Shown: one piece after another, positions 61,237-64,000 of the stretch
How the letters are laid out: the number at the start of each line of letters is the position of its first letter
Position numbering within the stretch: the first letter of the stretch is position 1
DNA from: CAWFKW01 sp963816535
GTDB lineage: Bacteria > Bacteroidota > Ignavibacteria > Tepidaquicellales > OLB5
NCBI GenBank assembly: GCA_963816535.1
Contig: CAWFKW010000001.1
Location: 248,001 to 312,000, forward strand
Length of the DNA: 64,000 nt
Direction of reading: 5' to 3'
Made by a program: the position numbers and the translations under genes
Notes under the pieces: model-generated
Told to the model about the DNA's origin: nothing
What the model saw: only the letters and a program-made list of their open reading frames with translations
Database searches by the model: none

Positions 61237-62166
61237 ATGAATATTATATTCATGGGCACTCCTGAATTTGCGGTTCCCTCGCTTGAAACCCTGCTGAACT
61301 CCAATCACAGAATTTCCGCGGTTGTAACCGTTCAGGATAAGCCAAAGGGCAGGGGACTGAAGCTGAGCGAAAGCGCTGTCAAAGTTTTTGCGCTCAGCAA
61401 AGGGCTTAAATTATTTCAGCCGCAAAAAATGAAAGAGGAAAATTTTATTGAGGAAATAAAATTACTGAATCCTGATTTGATCGTAGTGGTCGCATTCCGC
61501 ATCTTGCCAAAAGAAATATATACTATACCGCGTTACGGCTCAATTAACCTGCATGCTTCTCTTCTGCCTAAATACAGGGGAGCGGCGCCAATCAACTGGG
61601 CCATAATAAACGGGGAAACTGAAACGGGCGTAACGACTTTTTTTCTGAAAGAAAAAGTGGACGAGGGAAGTATTATAGAGCAGAACAAATGCTCTATCGG
61701 CGCGAATGATGATGCCGGCGCTCTTCACGATAAGCTTTCACTGCTTGGGGCTGAATCAGTTTTGTCAACGGTGGATATTATTGATGAATCCGGGGGCAAC
61801 GTTCCGGTTTTTGAACAGGACGAATCAATGGCATCATCCGCTCCAAAAATATTTAAGCAGGATTGTAAGATAGTCTGGAACAAATCAGCTTTGGAAGTTC
61901 ACAACCTTGTCAGAGGCCTTTCGCCTAGCCCCGGCGCGTTTTCAATACTTGAAGGCAGGACGTTTAAAATATTTAAATCGTCTGTTAGGGAAGATATATC
62001 GCCTTCAGAACCGGGGAATATTACAGTTGCAGGGAGTAAGCTTTATGTATCGTGCGCCAATGGCGCGCTTGAAATACTCGAATTGCAGACTGAGGGTAAA
62101 AGGAGGATGTTGGCTGCAGAGTTTCTGAAGGGCAATAAGATTACATCCCGGTTCGAAACACCCTGA
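61237..62166 (+). CDS. fmt: Methionyl-tRNA formyltransferase
   Basis: This 309-residue enzyme formylates initiator Met-tRNA using 10-formyl-tetrahydrofolate. It begins MNIIFMGTPEFAVPSLE and includes the folate-site segment SLLPKYRGAAPINWAIING with a preceding catalytic NLH and Asp downstream (VDEGSII). The C-terminal tRNA-binding OB-like domain is present (NLVRGLSPSPGAFS). I chose the ATG at 61237, one base after the def stop; a GTG nine bases upstream would overlap def. It is convergent with the next gene, and only 3 bp separate the stops. Confidence 0.96.
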   Translation: MNIIFMGTPEFAVPSLETLLNSNHRISAVVTVQDKPKGRGLKLSESAVKVFALSKGLKLFQPQKMKEENFIEEIKLLNPDLIVVVAFRILPKEIYTIPRYGSINLHASLLPKYRGAAPINWAIINGETETGVTTFFLKEKVDEGSIIEQNKCSIGANDDAGALHDKLSLLGAESVLSTVDIIDESGGNVPVFEQDESMASSAPKIFKQDCKIVWNKSALEVHNLVRGLSPSPGAFSILEGRTFKIFKSSVREDISPSEPGNITVAGSKLYVSCANGALEILELQTEGKRRMLAAEFLKGNKITSRFETP

Positions 62167-62169
62167 GCT

Positions 62170-63603
62170 TTATTTCATCTCTATGAGCTTCTCAATAAGC
62201 CAGTCCCTGGCTATCATATCCCTGGTCTTATCCAGGTCCTTCATAAATGATTTAATTTCCGTTTTGTCTTTTACGTTTATCAAAGTGATTCTTTTTACGG
62301 ACTGCAGGAACTGCATATACCTGTTGTAATGAACGTTTAAGGTTTCCTGGTGACGCTTCAGGTAGTGGATCACGGCATCAATAGTGGCTTCGATAGTATC
62401 ATAGTGTTTTTGCTCGTAATATATCTTCAAAAGCGTTTCTTTTATCTTAAGATAAAAGTGAGTGTTCTTATAGCTGACTTTCGATAAGTAATCAATACTT
62501 TCTTTGTATTTTCTTTCTGCAAAAAGCAGCAATCCCTTTGCAAGATTTGTTGTGTCGCGTTTTATCTCGTGAGAGAGGTTGCCTTTATATGTTTCATAAA
62601 AATATTCCGCCCATTTCAGGTCTTTTGCATCTATTACGCACAGTATTACGTTAAGAAACTCTATATACTGCATATTCTTGAATTCCCTGTAGAAATCGTT
62701 CTTCTCGAACTCGGCGTAGATCTTCACAAGGCTGGATAGAAACTTCGACTCGCCGATTGCAATACGGTTGATGCAGTAATTGGTGAGTGAATAGTAAACC
62801 TGCAGGAGTTCTTCTTTATTGTACTTTCGTATGTTGGAGAACACGTGTTTCTCAAGGTCCCTGAAATGCGTTTCAATTTCAGGTTTAAGAACCATCATCA
62901 GTATTTTGTATTCAGAGTAAACTGTAGGGTGCTCTTTCTGAATGACATCGGCATTTTTCTCTATGTATGAGAGCATTTTATCAAACGCCCAGAACCTGTC
63001 CTGCACATCCTGGAAAGGATGGAGCCTGCGGCTCAGCATCGTATTAATCACTTTGAGCTTGGTTACTATAAACATGTTATCTGCAAAATCAGCCATTTCA
63101 AAATACTTCTTATCAAGATTCAGCTCAAGATCATGGCCTTCATAGTTCAGCTCAACTTCTTTGAATGTCAGCAGGTCGTAATAGTAATCTGCGTTGCGGT
63201 TAAATTCACTTTTTAGGCTGTCGTCAATTTCTTTAAGAGACGCTTCAAAACTTTTTATTATGTTCCTTTCTTCGAGCGCTTTTATGAGGGCTATCTTTTG
63301 CTGCGTAGGGTATTTTTCATATTCTCCGTATATCAAAAACTTTTCTAGGATCTTAGTAAACGTACTAAGCAGCGTTCTTACATTCTGGTCCTTATTTTTT
63401 TCACCTTCAAATAATTTAAGCGCGATGTTTTTTACTGATACGGTATTTGAGTCCAGGTTTTCAAACTGCCTGTCGATCAGGTTATAAAACGTAATAAGCA
63501 TGTGGCTCTTGTTATGGAAAGGGGAATTGAGGAACTCGCCGAATTTCTTGAATTCCGACTGTGTGAGTCCGCGGATGAGTTCGGTTATCTTAGATTCCTT
63601 CAT
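62170..63603 (-). CDS. Large helical (TPR-like) protein of unknown function
   Basis: A 477-residue, nearly all-helical, charged cytoplasmic protein. The N-terminus (ITELIRGLTQSEFKKFGEFLNSPFHNKS) matches a group of uncharacterised Bacteroidota proteins that begin LTxxEFKxFxxFLxSPFxN, as far as I recall. Later segments (LAEFEKNDFYREFKNMQYIEFLNVIL, GLLLFAERKYKESIDYLSKVSY) resemble degenerate TPR units. There is no signal peptide, membrane span or catalytic motif. The start is ATG at 63603 with no obvious strong ribosome site. The function is unknown; TPR-type folds suggest protein-protein interaction. Confidence 0.75.
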   Translation of the reverse strand: MKESKITELIRGLTQSEFKKFGEFLNSPFHNKSHMLITFYNLIDRQFENLDSNTVSVKNIALKLFEGEKNKDQNVRTLLSTFTKILEKFLIYGEYEKYPTQQKIALIKALEERNIIKSFEASLKEIDDSLKSEFNRNADYYYDLLTFKEVELNYEGHDLELNLDKKYFEMADFADNMFIVTKLKVINTMLSRRLHPFQDVQDRFWAFDKMLSYIEKNADVIQKEHPTVYSEYKILMMVLKPEIETHFRDLEKHVFSNIRKYNKEELLQVYYSLTNYCINRIAIGESKFLSSLVKIYAEFEKNDFYREFKNMQYIEFLNVILCVIDAKDLKWAEYFYETYKGNLSHEIKRDTTNLAKGLLLFAERKYKESIDYLSKVSYKNTHFYLKIKETLLKIYYEQKHYDTIEATIDAVIHYLKRHQETLNVHYNRYMQFLQSVKRITLINVKDKTEIKSFMKDLDKTRDMIARDWLIEKLIEMK

Positions 63604-64000
63604 TTTTCAACAATTTTTTGGGCAAAAATTCTTAACAAACTGGATTTTCTGTCTGACGAAATAATTCGCTTTCCTTCAAAAAATGAACCGGAATATGCAT
63701 ATTTTGCAATTTGCCTGAATTACTAAGCCCGCAAATATTGCATATTTATATTCACAAATCTATAAAAAAATCTTTGCATAGCCCCGTGGTAAGCGCTATT
63801 TTTATATTGAAAAGTTGAAATGAGCTCAAAGCAAACAACAGAGATTTTGACTGAGGGCCCCGGCTCTGAATAATAAGAGCCCATTAGCCGAGTTTGTACA
63901 ACAGAAGAGTCTTCAACAATTAAGAGTTAAAGCGCTGCCGCTGCCTGTTATAACTGCTTCTTTTCAGGGCTAGGGAAGAGGGTTATACCGAGAAACCAGG
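63604..64000. other. 397 bp without an assigned gene at the right edge
   Basis: No RNA gene or known riboswitch is recognised. It holds a hairpin GGCTCT/AGAGCC (63862-63867 with 63876-63881), a 17-codon frame from ATG 63820, and an overlapping +1 frame open from about 63851 to a TAG at 63967-63969 that continues open after it to the window end. This may be the leader or start of a gene lying mostly outside the window. Confidence 0.4.

Noticed and set aside
63604..64000. rRNA leader, tmRNA or riboswitch at the right edge
   Set aside because: None of the conserved core sequences of those RNAs was found; only a short hairpin and short frames are seen.

Overview
The window reads as a chromosomal segment of a free-living Gram-negative bacterium of the Bacteroidota/Chlorobi lineage, most likely an Ignavibacteria-type organism. 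This is an inference: nine secreted proteins end in a type IX secretion (Por/T9SS) sorting domain with the NYPNPFNP signature, there are DUF2723, HldD and heptosyltransferase-like genes, a bacterial histone-H1-like (Hc1) gene, moderate-to-low GC, and frequent TTG starts. No rRNA, tRNA, CRISPR array, prophage or integron was recognised.

Layout. 1-3228 (minus strand): a five-gene sulfur operon with a two-CW MerR-type regulator, a sulfide:quinone-reductase-like flavoprotein, a DUF1641 protein, a DsrC/TusE-like carrier lacking one of the two DsrC cysteines, and a DsrE-like protein cut by the window edge. 3322-3357 holds a large perfect dyad facing clpC. 3537-9896: ClpC, a T9SS beta-propeller protein and HemW. 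9902-10185: two copies of a 129-bp palindromic element. 10197-17172 (minus): three consecutive signal peptidase I genes behind lepA, an Hc1 gene, succinate dehydrogenase anchors without catalytic subunits, and ftsX. 17181-19390: a T9SS protein flanked and entered by 7-bp repeats, then a REP-associated tyrosine transposase (RAYT) with its array of REP palindromes. 19400-21187: a sodium:solute symporter.

21461-34620 (plus) is the most distinctive block: six consecutive T9SS-exported YCF48/BNR-type propeller genes, almost certainly one transcript, followed by a YVTN propeller. Neighbouring genes share long, nearly identical DNA tracts at their junctions and 5' ends but differ in the middle, so they look like a tandem family undergoing duplication and gene conversion. 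Five of the nine T9SS domains in the window carry an in-frame palindromic insertion in the same short linker.

34711-44111: small secreted or lipoproteins, FeoAB iron transport with a candidate operator, a pyrimidine-nucleoside phosphorylase, an anchored nuclease, an outer-membrane barrel, and a LolC/LolD-like lipoprotein transporter pair. 44336-58127: cell-surface genes (TonB-receptor-like protein, glycosyltransferases, a UbiA-type prenyltransferase with a HAD phosphatase, two large multi-membrane-span proteins, HldD). 58243-63603: ribosomal protein L28, a zinc-ribbon protein, a Rieske/cytochrome b pair, peptide deformylase with methionyl-tRNA formyltransferase, and a large helical protein.

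The observations I rate highest are (i) the cytochrome b, which keeps the Qo motif and the heme bL histidines but has Phe and Cys where the heme bH histidines should be; (ii) palindromic elements fixed in frame inside T9SS sorting domains; and (iii) the recombining tandem propeller array.
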